From contig NZ_CP091913.1 in the NCBI RefSeq assembly GCF_022063185.1, forward strand, positions 3,597,501 to 3,661,500: 64,000 nt of DNA, given 5' to 3'. Shown here in pieces: positions 42,234 to 53,800 of the stretch (the stretch's first letter is position 1; each line of letters opens with the position of its first letter). This DNA is from Nostoc sp. UHCC 0870. GTDB lineage: Bacteria; Cyanobacteriota; Cyanobacteriia; Cyanobacteriales; Nostocaceae. Both the position numbers and the translations under genes were made by a program. A model generated the notes under the pieces. That model was not told the DNA's origin and did no database searches. It saw nothing but the letters and a program-made list of their open reading frames with translations.

Positions 42234-42589
42234 ACCGCTAGTCCTCTTGGTACTTCATGTATTTGTTAGAAAATATACTTTATATAATTCTGCTAACTTG
42301 TCTTATTCACCTAAAATTGGGAAAAACAAAACAAACAAAACTATTTATAGACGCTGAATTTTGCGTCCTGATATTTTTATAGAAGCGATTTGGTCGCGTC
42401 TTTATATTCTGTACTTATGATAGTTACGATGACTTCCGTGTTATCACTAACTTTGTCAAAGACTGTTAAGAAAATTTACGGTTTATAGCTGATTGGATTC
42501 CCTGATTAAAACTGGTACAACAAGGCAAAATCAATAACTTTATTTATCGGTTAATATTAACTGCATCAAGAGGAGCTACTTAGAACTAA
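42234..42589. promoter_or_regulatory. Divergent region hmpF / hmpA
   Basis: A 356-base AT-rich region between the divergent starts. It includes a degenerate palindrome at 42379-42405 (GAAGCGA facing TCGCGTC). AGGAG at 42572-42576 is the ribosome site for hmpA. Promoter elements cannot be assigned safely by eye. Confidence 0.5.
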
Positions 42590-43732
42590 ATGCAGGGAAA
42601 TTTACGGGAAATTGATATTCGCAGCATCCTGCAATTAATTGAAATAGGACAGCGAACTGGGCAACTCTTAATAGAAAGCTACAGTTTTCACCATCAAGGT
42701 AAAGTTTCTGAAGAAGAGGAACAGAAATCTTGGTTGATCTTTTTCCACAATGGCCAAATTATTTATTGCCAAGAAGGGAATAATAATTTGTCACGAATTG
42801 ACGATTACTTACGTCAGTATCGTGGGGAATTATCGCTAGATGAACAGCAAATAGACTTGTTAGGTGCAGAAAATGCTTCAGAATATGGCTACATTTGGAT
42901 GCTATTAGAGAAAAATATTATCAACCCCGAAAAAGCACGCGTTCTCATCTATCGCTTGGTTTGTGAAACACTGTTTGACTTGCTGAGTTTACACCGGGGT
43001 AGTTTTATTTTTCAACAGGATACAGCACTAGCACCACAATTAACTAGCTGGGAGATTGCGCCTTTAATGGCTAAAATTACCCAACAATTACAAGAGTGGA
43101 AGCAGTTATACCCATACATTCAATCTCCAGAACAATTACCGATACTCGCCCAAACAGTTCATTTACACTCCTCGCTACCAACAACCACAGTCAATAAACT
43201 CAAGCAATGGGCAGATGGTCAAACATCCTTACGCCAACTCAGTCGCTATCTCGACCGCGATATTTTGACGCTGGCCAAGACAATATATCCATACATACAG
43301 CAGGGTTGGCTCAAGCTAACATATCCAGAAACCATTAAATCCCAGGCGCAAGTGAGCAATAAACAAAAGATGAAGATATTATGTATTGACAAAAGCCAGA
43401 CTACTGGGGAGGCTGTAGAGTCTATTTTGCGGACAAAAGGATACGAAGCAATCAGCCTCAGCAATCCTCTGGAAGCACTCAGTCTAATTTTTCAACTCCA
43501 GCCCAACCTAATTTTATGTGAAATGGCCATGCCGGAATTAAATGGTTATGAGATGTGCGCGATGCTGCGACAATCTCAAGCATTTCGGTATATACCGATG
43601 ATTATGATGGCCAGTAAAGATAAATTTATAGATCAAGTTAGAGCGAAAATGTTCGGGGCAACAGATTTGTTAATAAAACCTTTTAATGATGCAGAATTAC
43701 TTATGTTGATCAACAAATATCTCAATATTTGA
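42590..43732 (+). CDS. hmpA: PatA-like response regulator HmpA
   Basis: A 380-residue protein. The N-terminal PATAN/DUF4388 domain begins MQGNLREIDIRSILQLIEIGQRTGQLLI and is followed by a helical middle part. The C-terminal receiver domain runs from about residue 262. In it the usual acidic pair is D267-K268 (CIDKSQ) and the phosphoacceptor position is Glu311 (LILCEMAMPELNG) instead of Asp, so ordinary phosphorylation is unlikely; Glu could mimic the active state. A conserved Lys near the end (LIKPFND) remains. First gene of the hmpA-E operon. PatA-like regulators control pilus or heterocyst patterning in cyanobacteria. Confidence 0.88.
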   Translation: MQGNLREIDIRSILQLIEIGQRTGQLLIESYSFHHQGKVSEEEEQKSWLIFFHNGQIIYCQEGNNNLSRIDDYLRQYRGELSLDEQQIDLLGAENASEYGYIWMLLEKNIINPEKARVLIYRLVCETLFDLLSLHRGSFIFQQDTALAPQLTSWEIAPLMAKITQQLQEWKQLYPYIQSPEQLPILAQTVHLHSSLPTTTVNKLKQWADGQTSLRQLSRYLDRDILTLAKTIYPYIQQGWLKLTYPETIKSQAQVSNKQKMKILCIDKSQTTGEAVESILRTKGYEAISLSNPLEALSLIFQLQPNLILCEMAMPELNGYEMCAMLRQSQAFRYIPMIMMASKDKFIDQVRAKMFGATDLLIKPFNDAELLMLINKYLNI

Positions 43733-43946
43733 TCTGGTGTGGCGAAATAAACTCAAGGCAATACTTGTTCATCCCATAGAATATGGGGTAAAAAATGTTA
43801 TCACAGAATCAACCAACTCTCAGACTAAAGTTAGTATTCAGTAAACTTGCTGAAAGCTTAAATTTAATTTATACAGTAACTATTGGCGGGGAGATCAGGG
43901 AATGTTCCAGAAAGGAACGTCTACACCAGGAGGTAGATAGCCATTT

Positions 43947-44312
43947 ATGAGTACAGTTCTGATTGTGGAAGATAGTCTTGCCCAGAGAGAGATGATTACA
44001 GACCTCCTGAAAGCCAGTGGTTTAACAGTCACCCATGCCACTGACGGACTAGAAGCATTGGAGGCAATTCAAACTGAACCCCCTGACCTGGTGGTTTTGG
44101 ATATTGTCATGCCCCGAATGAATGGCTACGAAGTTTGCCGTCGATTAAAGTCCGACCCCAAAACCCAAAATGTTCCCGTGGTGATGTGTTCTTCTAAAGG
44201 TGAAGAATTTGACCGCTACTGGGGCATGAAACAAGGGGCGGATGCTTACATAGCTAAACCGTTTCAACCGACCGAGTTGGTGGGAACAGTCAAACAACTG
44301 CTGCGAGGATAA
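43947..44312 (+). CDS. hmpB: CheY-like response regulator HmpB
   Basis: A 121-residue single receiver. The acidic pocket is E8-D9 (VEDS), the phosphoacceptor Asp52 (VVLDIVMPRMNG), with a conserved Ser/Thr near 82 and Lys104 in AKPF. It should be phosphorylated by the CheA of the same operon (HmpE) and act on the pilus machinery. AGGAGG at 43928-43933 is its ribosome site. The hmpC start follows 13 bases after its stop. The 214-base gap from hmpA holds no gene and may carry a second promoter. Confidence 0.92.
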   Translation: MSTVLIVEDSLAQREMITDLLKASGLTVTHATDGLEALEAIQTEPPDLVVLDIVMPRMNGYEVCRRLKSDPKTQNVPVVMCSSKGEEFDRYWGMKQGADAYIAKPFQPTELVGTVKQLLRG

Positions 44313-44325
44313 GGATGAAAACAAC

Positions 44326-44856
44326 ATGGTTAGCAAACCGGACTTTTTAAATGGTGGTGGTCAAGATCACTTTCGTCCTGAATTACAAGTAGAAAGTCCT
44401 GAAGGTGAGTTACATTTGCGGTTTTACATTCCTTCGCATCAGGAGTTTGCACTACCCGCAACTGGTATCCGAGAAGTTATGGAACTAAGTCCTGACAGAA
44501 TCACCCCGATTCCTAATGCTTCTCCTTTACTTTTGGGTACTCTAAATCTACGAGGTCGAGTAATTTGGGTAGCTGATTTAGGTCAGTTTTTAGGGGAAGC
44601 AACTCCGTTAAACACAGACAAAGCAGAGATTCCGGTAATTGCAGTGCAAGAACAAGACACAATCGTCGGTTTAGCCGTAGAAGCAATTGGTGGTATGGAT
44701 TGGCTAGATGTACAAAATCTCATGCCACCTACCAACATACCGGATACCATGACTCCCTTTTTGCGTGGAGAGTGGTTATTAGAACCTAAAAATAATAAGT
44801 GTCTAAGACTACTTGATCAAATGGCAATTTTGCGGAGTGCGCGCTGGGCAGGATGA
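44326..44856 (+). CDS. hmpC: CheW-like scaffold protein HmpC
   Basis: A 176-residue CheW-family adaptor. Core motifs are [33 protein letters not shown], then [19 protein letters not shown], the typical LRGxxxPVxDL region, and [11 protein letters not shown]. CheW links the receptor to the kinase. It has an N-terminal extension of about 25 residues and a C-terminal tail of about 20. The gene lies tightly between hmpB and hmpD: hmpD begins 16 bases after its stop. Start ATG 44326 follows AAGGATG. Confidence 0.92.
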   Translation: MVSKPDFLNGGGQDHFRPELQVESPEGELHLRFYIPSHQEFALPATGIREVMELSPDRITPIPNASPLLLGTLNLRGRVIWVADLGQFLGEATPLNTDKAEIPVIAVQEQDTIVGLAVEAIGGMDWLDVQNLMPPTNIPDTMTPFLRGEWLLEPKNNKCLRLLDQMAILRSARWAG

Positions 44857-44872
44857 AATTGGGAGGGAGGAA

Positions 44873-47785
44873 ATGGCAGCAAGTATAGAAGATTACCTCG
44901 AAACATATCAACAGGCTTATACAGCCTACGCGCAACAAAATTATGAAGTTGCCGCTACTTTAGTTGATAAGGTGGTGCAAAATGTCCCAGATGACCCTAA
45001 TTGCCATTTACTGCGGGGTCACATCTACTATGTTTTGCAACAATACGATATAGCCGAAGTAGAGTATCAAAAAGTTTTGCAATTGACTGATGACTTAGAA
45101 CTTATTAGTGCAGCGCACAAGAGTTTAGAAAATATCAGCCAATATCAAAAACTAATAGCAGAGCAAGTTGAGCATCAAGAACCAATCGCTCTGACAACCA
45201 CATCGGATTTACTAGAGGTTGAGACATCAGAATTAGAAGATTTAGGAACAATAGATAACTTTGATATCAATAGCTTTAATTTGAATGACTTGGAAACTGA
45301 CCAAGCACTGATGAATCCAGCAGAAATTTCGGTGGATAATCCATTTGAAATTCCCACAGATAGCTTTCCATTGCAACCAACATCAGAATCTATACTACTT
45401 TTGAGTGATGATCCTTTTGCTCTGAATGAACAATCAAGTGAGCAAGGATTAGATACTACTACTAAAGAAGATTCTAGAGAATTAGATTTACCTGTTTTCT
45501 GGGAAGAAGATTCCTCAGAAGATAGCTTTGAACAGTTACAAGTTGAGCCTAATTTTTTAGATATTAGTACAGATTACCCAATTGAGAATCAAAATATTAT
45601 CGATTCACAATTTGGGAAATTTGATACCCCAACAAACCTCAATGGACAATATACAGCTGCTGAATTTCTCGAAAATGAAGAGGCTGAAACACCCAATTCT
45701 TTAGATTTTGAATTGAGCAGTAAGAGCCAATTAATTGAGGACTTATCCTTAGAGCAGGAGGAAATAAAGAATAGCCTCATATCAACAGAGAATTTTCTCA
45801 GTGGCGATGAAAATTATACCTCTGAAGCTGAACCGAGTAACTATTTACAAACAATAGCAGACCCAGAGGAATTATTAGAGACTCCCCCCGAAGTAAATGG
45901 CAATTTTGCTTTAGCAGAACAGCCATATCCAGAGGTAGTCAAACAAGAAATTCAGAGCTTTGATGTCGATGAAAATTTTGATTTTGAAGCATTTGAATCA
46001 GCTTTTGGTTCAGAAAGTATGATGGATGATGAGGATACAAACAGCATTCTCAATAAAGACAATTCCAAGAGTAATATAGAATTTTTAGACGACTTTGATG
46101 AGTTTGACGATTTAGGAAATATTCCTGGGTTTGACTTATCAGATGCAGATTCTAGCTTTAGTGATGTGATGCTTTCCAGTTCTACAGAAATTGGTAGCAT
46201 TCCCCAGCATAAAGTTCCAGAACCTACAAACAATGCTAGTAGCGACGATCGCGATGAAGAACTATTTAGCATGACTGGTTCTCAAGAGTCAGTACCAATC
46301 TTTACCCAAACAGATGTCGCTAAAGTAGAACCTCAAGTCAGCGTCGAACAGGGTTGGTTAGCCCCATTAGAAAACGCTAATCTAGACACCAAACCTTGGT
46401 TAGTAGCTGGAACTGTGGGTATTTTCTCGGCTTTGGTAGTGGCAACAGTCAGCTTTACATCCACCAGCTTTTCTCCACCCCAGCAACGGGAAACAGTGCG
46501 GAATACTGGTTGGGCAATGTCACTAGCAGCCGGGATAACAGGTTTTGCTACGGCTGCTTTTATGGGTAGTCTCACCCTCAAACAAATTCGCCGCACTACC
46601 AAGGATTTACAAGCACAATTTGATGCTGTGCGTCAAGGCAATCTGAATGTGCAAGCTACGGTGTATTCCGAAGATGAACTGGGGCAATTATCAGCTGGTT
46701 TTAACGAAATGGCGCGGGTAATTTTTACTACTACCCATGAAGCCCAACGCAAAGCTGATGAACAAGAAGAAGCTAAAGAAAATCTACAACGCCAAGTAAT
46801 TCGCCTCTTGGACGATGTGGAAGGGGCAGCCAGAGGAGATTTAACAGTACAGGCGGAAGTCACAGCCGACGTATTGGGAGCAGTTGCTGATGCCTTTAAC
46901 CTGACAATCCAAAACCTGCGGGATATCGTACAACAGGTGACAGTCGCGGCTAAAGAAGTGACAAAAGGTGCAACCAACTCCGAAACCTTTGCTACAGCAC
47001 TGTCTAGCGATGCCTTGCGCCAAGCAGAAGAATTAGCTGTCACCTTAAATTCTGTGCAGGTGATGACTGACTCAATTCAACGGGTAGCAGAAGCAGCAAG
47101 GGAAGCAGAAGCTGTGGCTCGTGATGCTAGTGCGATCGCTCTCAAAGGTGGTGAAGCAGTAGAAAACACCGTGGCAGGGATTTTGGAAATTCGGGAAACC
47201 GTCGCCGAAACTACCCGCAAGGTGAAACGACTAGCGGAATCTTCCCAAGAAATTTCTAAGATTGTGGCTTTAATTTCTCAGATTGCCTCCCGTACTAACT
47301 TACTGGCACTCAACGCCAGTATTGAAGCGGCAAGGGCAGGGGAAGCTGGGCGCGGGTTTGCGATCGTGGCAGATGAAGTCCGACAGTTGGCGGATAAATC
47401 AGCCAAGTCCTTAAAAGAAATTGAGCAAATCGTCATGCAAATCCAAAGCGAAACCGGCTCAGTTATGACCGCAATGGAAGAAGGGACACAACAGGTAATT
47501 AAAGGCACAAAACTGGCAGAAGAAGCCAAGCGATCGCTAGAAAATATCATTCAAGTGGCAAATCGCATTGATAGCCTGGTGCGCTCAATTACCAGCGATA
47601 CCGTAGAACAGACGGAAACCTCCCGCGCCGTCGCCCACGTAATGCAATCTGTAGAACTCACAGCTCAAGAAACATCCCAAGAAGCACAACGAGTTTCCGG
47701 CGCACTGCAAAACTTAGTCGGTGTATCCCGCGACTTGATTGCTTCTGTAGAACGTTTCCGCGTGGAAACTATGGAAACAAGGTAA
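44873..47785 (+). CDS. hmpD: Methyl-accepting chemotaxis protein HmpD
   Basis: A 970-residue chemoreceptor. An N-terminal TPR-like part (about residues 5-85) is followed by about 380 residues of acidic, Asn/Ser-rich low-complexity sequence. Two membrane helices (about 515-535 and 553-573) are separated by only some 15 residues, so there is no extracytoplasmic sensor domain. Two HAMP units and the signalling coiled coil follow, with the hairpin tip [44 protein letters not shown]. Signals must enter from the cytoplasmic side or the membrane. The frame extends upstream, but ATG 44873 has a very strong GGGAGGGAGG site. Receptors of this type are polar in hormogonium cells. Confidence 0.92.
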   Translation: MAASIEDYLETYQQAYTAYAQQNYEVAATLVDKVVQNVPDDPNCHLLRGHIYYVLQQYDIAEVEYQKVLQLTDDLELISAAHKSLENISQYQKLIAEQVEHQEPIALTTTSDLLEVETSELEDLGTIDNFDINSFNLNDLETDQALMNPAEISVDNPFEIPTDSFPLQPTSESILLLSDDPFALNEQSSEQGLDTTTKEDSRELDLPVFWEEDSSEDSFEQLQVEPNFLDISTDYPIENQNIIDSQFGKFDTPTNLNGQYTAAEFLENEEAETPNSLDFELSSKSQLIEDLSLEQEEIKNSLISTENFLSGDENYTSEAEPSNYLQTIADPEELLETPPEVNGNFALAEQPYPEVVKQEIQSFDVDENFDFEAFESAFGSESMMDDEDTNSILNKDNSKSNIEFLDDFDEFDDLGNIPGFDLSDADSSFSDVMLSSSTEIGSIPQHKVPEPTNNASSDDRDEELFSMTGSQESVPIFTQTDVAKVEPQVSVEQGWLAPLENANLDTKPWLVAGTVGIFSALVVATVSFTSTSFSPPQQRETVRNTGWAMSLAAGITGFATAAFMGSLTLKQIRRTTKDLQAQFDAVRQGNLNVQATVYSEDELGQLSAGFNEMARVIFTTTHEAQRKADEQEEAKENLQRQVIRLLDDVEGAARGDLTVQAEVTADVLGAVADAFNLTIQNLRDIVQQVTVAAKEVTKGATNSETFATALSSDALRQAEELAVTLNSVQVMTDSIQRVAEAAREAEAVARDASAIALKGGEAVENTVAGILEIRETVAETTRKVKRLAESSQEISKIVALISQIASRTNLLALNASIEAARAGEAGRGFAIVADEVRQLADKSAKSLKEIEQIVMQIQSETGSVMTAMEEGTQQVIKGTKLAEEAKRSLENIIQVANRIDSLVRSITSDTVEQTETSRAVAHVMQSVELTAQETSQEAQRVSGALQNLVGVSRDLIASVERFRVETMETR

Positions 47786-47889
47786 TTAGTCAATAGTCCC
47801 AAGTTCCAAGTCCAAAGTTTACATAATTGGCTATTGACTAATGACTGATGACTGATAACTCATGACTATTGACTATTGACTAAAAAACT
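47786..47889. repeat. STRR leader of hmpE
   Basis: Heptamers of the TGACTAA/TGACTGA/TGACTAT type fill the last 75 bases before hmpE, ending at TGACTAAAAAACT. There is no Shine-Dalgarno sequence, so hmpE may be translated from a repeat-derived leader. Confidence 0.75.
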
Positions 47890-50800
47890 ATGCTGCCGGA
47901 ACAACAACAGAGGATATTAGGTTACTTTATTGAAGAAGCTAGAGACCACCTCAACACTATTGAGCAAGGGTTACTCAATCTTCAAAGTACCTTGAACGAC
48001 CCGGAAATGATTAACGAAGTTTTCCGGGCGGCTCACTCCATTAAAGGTGGTGCGGCAATGCTGGGATTGAATAGCATTCAGCATACCTCCCATCGTCTGG
48101 AAGATTGTTTCAAAGTTCTCAAAGAGAATCCGATTCAGGTTGACCAAAAACTAGAGTCATTATTTCTGGGTGTTTCTGACACCCTCAAGGCACTTTTAGA
48201 GCAGTTAAGCGGGCCTTTTGGTTTATCAGAAGAAACTGCTAATACCTTGATGTCAGAGACAGAGCCTGTCTTTCAATGGCTGAATCAGCATTTGGAATTA
48301 CTAGTACAACAAAGTGGTACTGGAATAGTAGAGACATCTACTTTCGTTCAACCAACGGCAATAGAAAGTGTAGCTACACTCACAGAAATATTTTTCCGGC
48401 AGGATTTACCGACAACAACAGACAACACCGCCATACCTCAAGAAGCACCTACACCAGTTACGACAACAACAAACGATTATTGGGGTGAATTTCAAGCCCA
48501 GGTGCTACAAATACTGCGGGAAATGTTGCAACTGTTTAAACAAAAAGCAACACCAGAATCTCGCCAAAATCTTCAGCAATGCTGTCACCAGTTAGTTAAA
48601 CTAGGTCAAAACTGGAATTTACCTAATTGGTGTACTTTGTCTAAAGCCGCAGCCACCGCTATTGGTAATTCTGAAAATAGCTATCTCACCTTAGCTAAGA
48701 TTGTCATCACTGAAATTAAAAAAGCTCAAGAGTTAGTGCTGCAAGGTAGAGAACTTGAGATTACAATTAGTCAGCAATTAGAATCTCTTTGGGGTTTTCC
48801 CGAAACTGCATTACTAGAAGTAGCTCAAGGTTTATTGGGCGATGTACCTTCTACGGTGACACAATCATTAACTACACCAGCACCTAGCGTATCTCAACAA
48901 AAAATTCATGAAGTAGTAGTGTCTGCAAAAACCGAAGAATTGCCAAAAGATAGCATAACTAGTCTAACTGAAGTATCTGAGCAACTTGATCTCCAGGTAG
49001 ATACTCAAGTAACTTCAGAAAGCACTGCTGCCGAAAATGACATTAACACTAATCTTTTCTGGGAAAGTCAAGAGCGTCCATTTGTTCATGCTGCAAAAAT
49101 AGACAATCATGGCCCAGAGGTAGGATTAGCTGAGTTAAATAGCTTGGCTGATTTATTTGAAGGTGAGACACAAGAACTAGATGATACTTGGCAGCATGAG
49201 GAAATTATAGAAAAAAATGGAGATTCTAGTGAATTAGAAGTAGAAATTAACGAAACTATTATTCAAGAAATTGATAACGATTTAGCTGATTTCCTCTCAC
49301 TTGATGGCGATGCTCATCAGTTTGGAACTAGTACAGATAAAATAGAAAATTTAGGGTTGTTATTTGGTGATATCCTAACGGAGCAAGAAAAATCGCCACA
49401 AAACTTTAATAATACTGGTGAAATAATTCCAGAAAATATACATACTACTGAGATACAGGAAGATCCTGAAATTTTAGAAGAGTTTTTGAATATAACAAAT
49501 AGTGATATAAATCAACTAGAAAATGAAACTATTACTAGTATTGAGGAAAGCACTAACTCATCAAATAGTTTCGATGATTTATTCCTAGAGCAAGATTTAA
49601 ATACAAACACATTAGAGGAAGTTAAACTTCATCATCAACCTGTAAACAATCTGAACACACCATTAGAAAGTGTAAGTTTAGATAATATATTTGAGGATTT
49701 AGAAGAGAATACTGAAATATCTACAGATGAACTAGAAACTAGCAATATCTTGGATGAGCAGCCTATCAGAGTCTGGGAATTTGCTGCTAATGCAGAAGAT
49801 TTGGGTAGCTTATGGAATCAAGAAATTTCAATAGAACCAGAGCAATTATTAGCATCTGTTGTTGAAAATGAGATAGGACAGGAGTTAGAAGATAGTTTAT
49901 TGGCTGTGGCGGAGTCTGGTGAAATTTTCCGTGATAGTGAAGAATCTATGACCTCTGGGTTAGAGAATTTTGATGTAGAAGATTTGAATACAACTTTTCT
50001 CCAGCCAGAAGAGGATTTGGATTTAATATTAGAATCAAATACTGATGAGAATTTGTTTGCAGAGTTAGCAAGTACAGACTCCATCATTACTCCTGATCTA
50101 GGCGATCGCAGAATTTATGCTACAGAATCCCCAGAATTTTCACAAGCACCAGAAGCTTTAGATTTTATACCGGAATTTACCAATCAGTTACCAGAAACAT
50201 CCTCTGTAAATTCTCAACTATCATTCGCAGAATTGGCAGTTGGTTTATTTAATGAAAGCGATGATAATGATCCTATTGAATCATTGGAAGGTATAGATAA
50301 TATAGATGATAATTTCTTTACTGCAACTAGTAATTTGAATTTACAGCAGAATGCAGAAGTTTCAAATGATATTTCTATGGGATTAGAAAGCGATATTGAG
50401 CTTTCAGATATTGATGAAAATAGTGAATTTGATTTAGATGCTAATTTACGAGCAATAACAAATGAATTACCAACAAATAATTTAGAAGAATGGGCTATAC
50501 CTATTAGTCAATTAACAGATATTGTCATTGAAGATATCACTATTAATGATAGTCAATTAAGTAGTGATGAACTTTTAGATACAGCAGGTGAGGAAAATAG
50601 CGAATTAGACTTTGGTGAATATATACTGGCGACAACTCATAGTGAGTTGTCACAGACGACAATTCAAGACTTTACAGAAAATATCAGTTTTGACCTGGGT
50701 AATACAGTCGGTGAGGAAACTAGCAACTTAGATTTTGCTGAGTTGTCACAGACGACAATTCCAGACTTTACGGAAAATATCAGTTTTGACCTGGGTAATA

Positions 50801-53800
50801 CAGTCGGTGAGGAAACTAGCAACTTAGATTTTGCTGAGTTGTCACAGACGACAATTCCAGACTTTACGGAAAATATCAGTTTTGACCTGGGTAATACAGT
50901 CGGTGAGGAAACTAGCAACTTAGATTTTGCTGAGTTGTCACAGACGACAATTCCAGACTTGACCGAAACTATTGGTCTTGACCTGGGTAATACAGTCGGT
51001 GAGGAAACTAGCAACTTAGATTTTGCTGAGTTGTCACAGACGACAATTCAAGACTTTACAGAAAATATCAGTTTTGACCTGGATAATACAGTCGGTGAGG
51101 AAACTAGCGACTTAGATTTTGCTGAGTTGTCACAGACGACAATTCAAGACTTGACCGAAACTATTGGTCTTGACCTGGGTAATACAGTCGGTGAGGAAAC
51201 TAGCAACTTAGATTTTGCTGAGTTGTCACAGACGACAATTCAAGACTTTACAGAAAATATCAGTTTTGACCTGGATAATACAGTCGGTGAGGAAACTAGC
51301 GACTTAGATTTTGCTGAGTTGTCACAGACGACAATTCAAGACTTGACAGAAACTATTGGTCTTGACCTGGATAATACAGTCGGTGAGGAAACTAGCAACT
51401 TAGATTTTGCTGAGTTGTCACAGACGACAATTCAAGACTTGACCGAAACTATTGGTCTTGACCTTGGTCATACAGTTGATGAGGAAACTAGCGACTTAGA
51501 TTTTGCTGAGTTAGATATAGAGCCTAGCAGCGAGTTAAAGGATGAAAATCCAGATGCTAGTTCTGAATTAATACTCAATGCAATTACACCAGATATTGAA
51601 GAGACAAATACCGTTGCATTACCACTAGAAACAGACACCAGTATCCTAGATGAGTTTGCTGATTTAGACGCATTACTAGAAGTAGAATTATCACCAAATA
51701 ATGATGTTAGTTCTATACAAGAAGATGATTTTGCAGATTTAGAGGCGTTGCTGGGTGAAGACAATACTTCAACAACACCAAACGAGCAGCAAAATGCAGC
51801 AATTCCACCTGCTACACCAAAATTTATTCCACCTACTACTAGCAACCAAGTTTCATCACCAGTAGTAAAAGATGAGTTTAGCGATCTGGAAAAATTGTTA
51901 GCAGAAGCAGATCAAACTATATCTCAGTCAACACCAGTCAAACAAACTACAGGAAAACTGCAACGTTCTTCTACTCGTCGTCAGGCGAAATTTGAAGAAA
52001 CGATGAAAGTTCCAGTTAAGCAACTGGACGATATGAGTAATTTGGTGGGTGAATTGGTAGTCAATCGCAACACCTTAGAGCAGGATCACGAAAGGTTGCG
52101 ACAGTCCCTAGATAATTTGCTGGTTCAAGTGCAGCAGCTCTCAGATGTGGGAGCGAGAATGCAGGAATTGTATGAGCGATCGCTATTGGAAGCGTCTTTG
52201 TTAGCTAGTCGCAAAACTAGGGAAATTCCCCTCATCATTCATGATCCCAATGCTGATCGGGGTCTTAGCGCATTAGAAATGGATCGCTTTACTCCCTTCC
52301 ATACACTCTCTCAAGAAATGATTGAATTAATTGTCAGAGTGCGTGAGTCGGCTAGTGACATTGATTTTGTGACAGAAGAAACCGAACGAGTAGCACGACA
52401 GTTCCGTCAGGTAACAACTCAGTTACAAGAAGGACTGACACGCGCTCGCATGGTTCCTTTCTCCCAAACAATTGATCGCTTGCGGCGCGGCGTGCGGGAC
52501 AATGCCATTAAATGTGGTAAACAAGTTGAGTTGATGATTGAAGGTGGTGATACCTTGATTGACAAGATGATTTTGGATCATCTCACCGACCCGTTAACGC
52601 ATATGCTCAACAATGCGATCGCTCACGGGATTGAAACCCCAGATATTAGACAAGCATCTGGTAAACCACCAGTGGGAATTATTACCATCCGTGCGTTCCA
52701 CCAAGGTAATCAAACGGTGATTTCCGTGGGTGATGATGGAGCTGGTATTGATACAAACAAGATTAAAACCTTAGCAGTTAAACGGGGTATGATTACACCA
52801 GAGCAGGCAAAAAATATTTCCCGCCTGGAAATCTATGACCTATTATTCCACGCTGGGTTTAGTACCAAAGATGAAGCCGATGAAATTTCTGGTCGTGGTG
52901 TCGGGATGGATGTGGTGCGATCGGAAATTAGCGAGATTCGCGGCATAGTCAATACAGATTCTACTCTAACTAAGGGAACAACCTTTACAATTCGTTTGCC
53001 ACTTACCCTAAGTATTTGTAAGGCTCTATGTTGTGTCTCCGATAAAGCTAAGATTGCCTTCCCGATGGACGGTGTGGAAGATACCCTAGATATCCCCAGC
53101 AAAAATATCCAAAAAAATGCCGATGGACAATCATTTATTTACTGGCGTGATACCATCCTCCCATTCCGTCCCCTCAAGGAATTATTAACCTTCAATCGTC
53201 AACTCAGTCGCGGTAGTGTTTACGGCGGTAACAGAGATGATGATATGATTTCCGTTGTTGTAGTGCGATCGGGAAATACCCTGCTGGCTCTCCAGATTGA
53301 CCTAGTATTGAGTGAGCAGGAAATTGTCATCAAGCAATTTGAAAGTCCAGCACCAAAACCCATTGGTGTGGCTGGTGCTACAGTCTTGGGTGATGGTCGC
53401 ATCATGCCTATTGCTGATGTATTAGAATTAATCGACATCTTCCAAGGACGGATGTCCAAACAAAGTGGCAATACTCTCTGGCCACAAGCAGGTTCTCCCA
53501 GTCTGCCAGAACCTCTACCTGAGAAGATTGATCCGACTGTACTTATTGTTGATGACTCAATTACAGTCCGAGAATTACTATCTCTGACCTTTAATAAAGC
53601 TGGTTATCGAGTGGAACAGGCGCGAGATGGTCAGGAAGCTTGGGACAAACTCCGTTCCGGGTTGCCTTGTGATATTGTCTTTTGTGATATTGAAATGCCT
53701 CGTTGCGACGGTCTGGAGTTGTTATCACGCATTCAAAAAGACTCGAATCTCAACCACCTACCTATTGCGATGCTCACCTCACGGGGTGCAGATAAGCACA

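Noticed and set aside
50664..51014. Antisense open frame across the hmpE repeats
   Set aside because: It is the mirror of a 96-bp periodic coding repeat, which keeps the opposite strand open by default.
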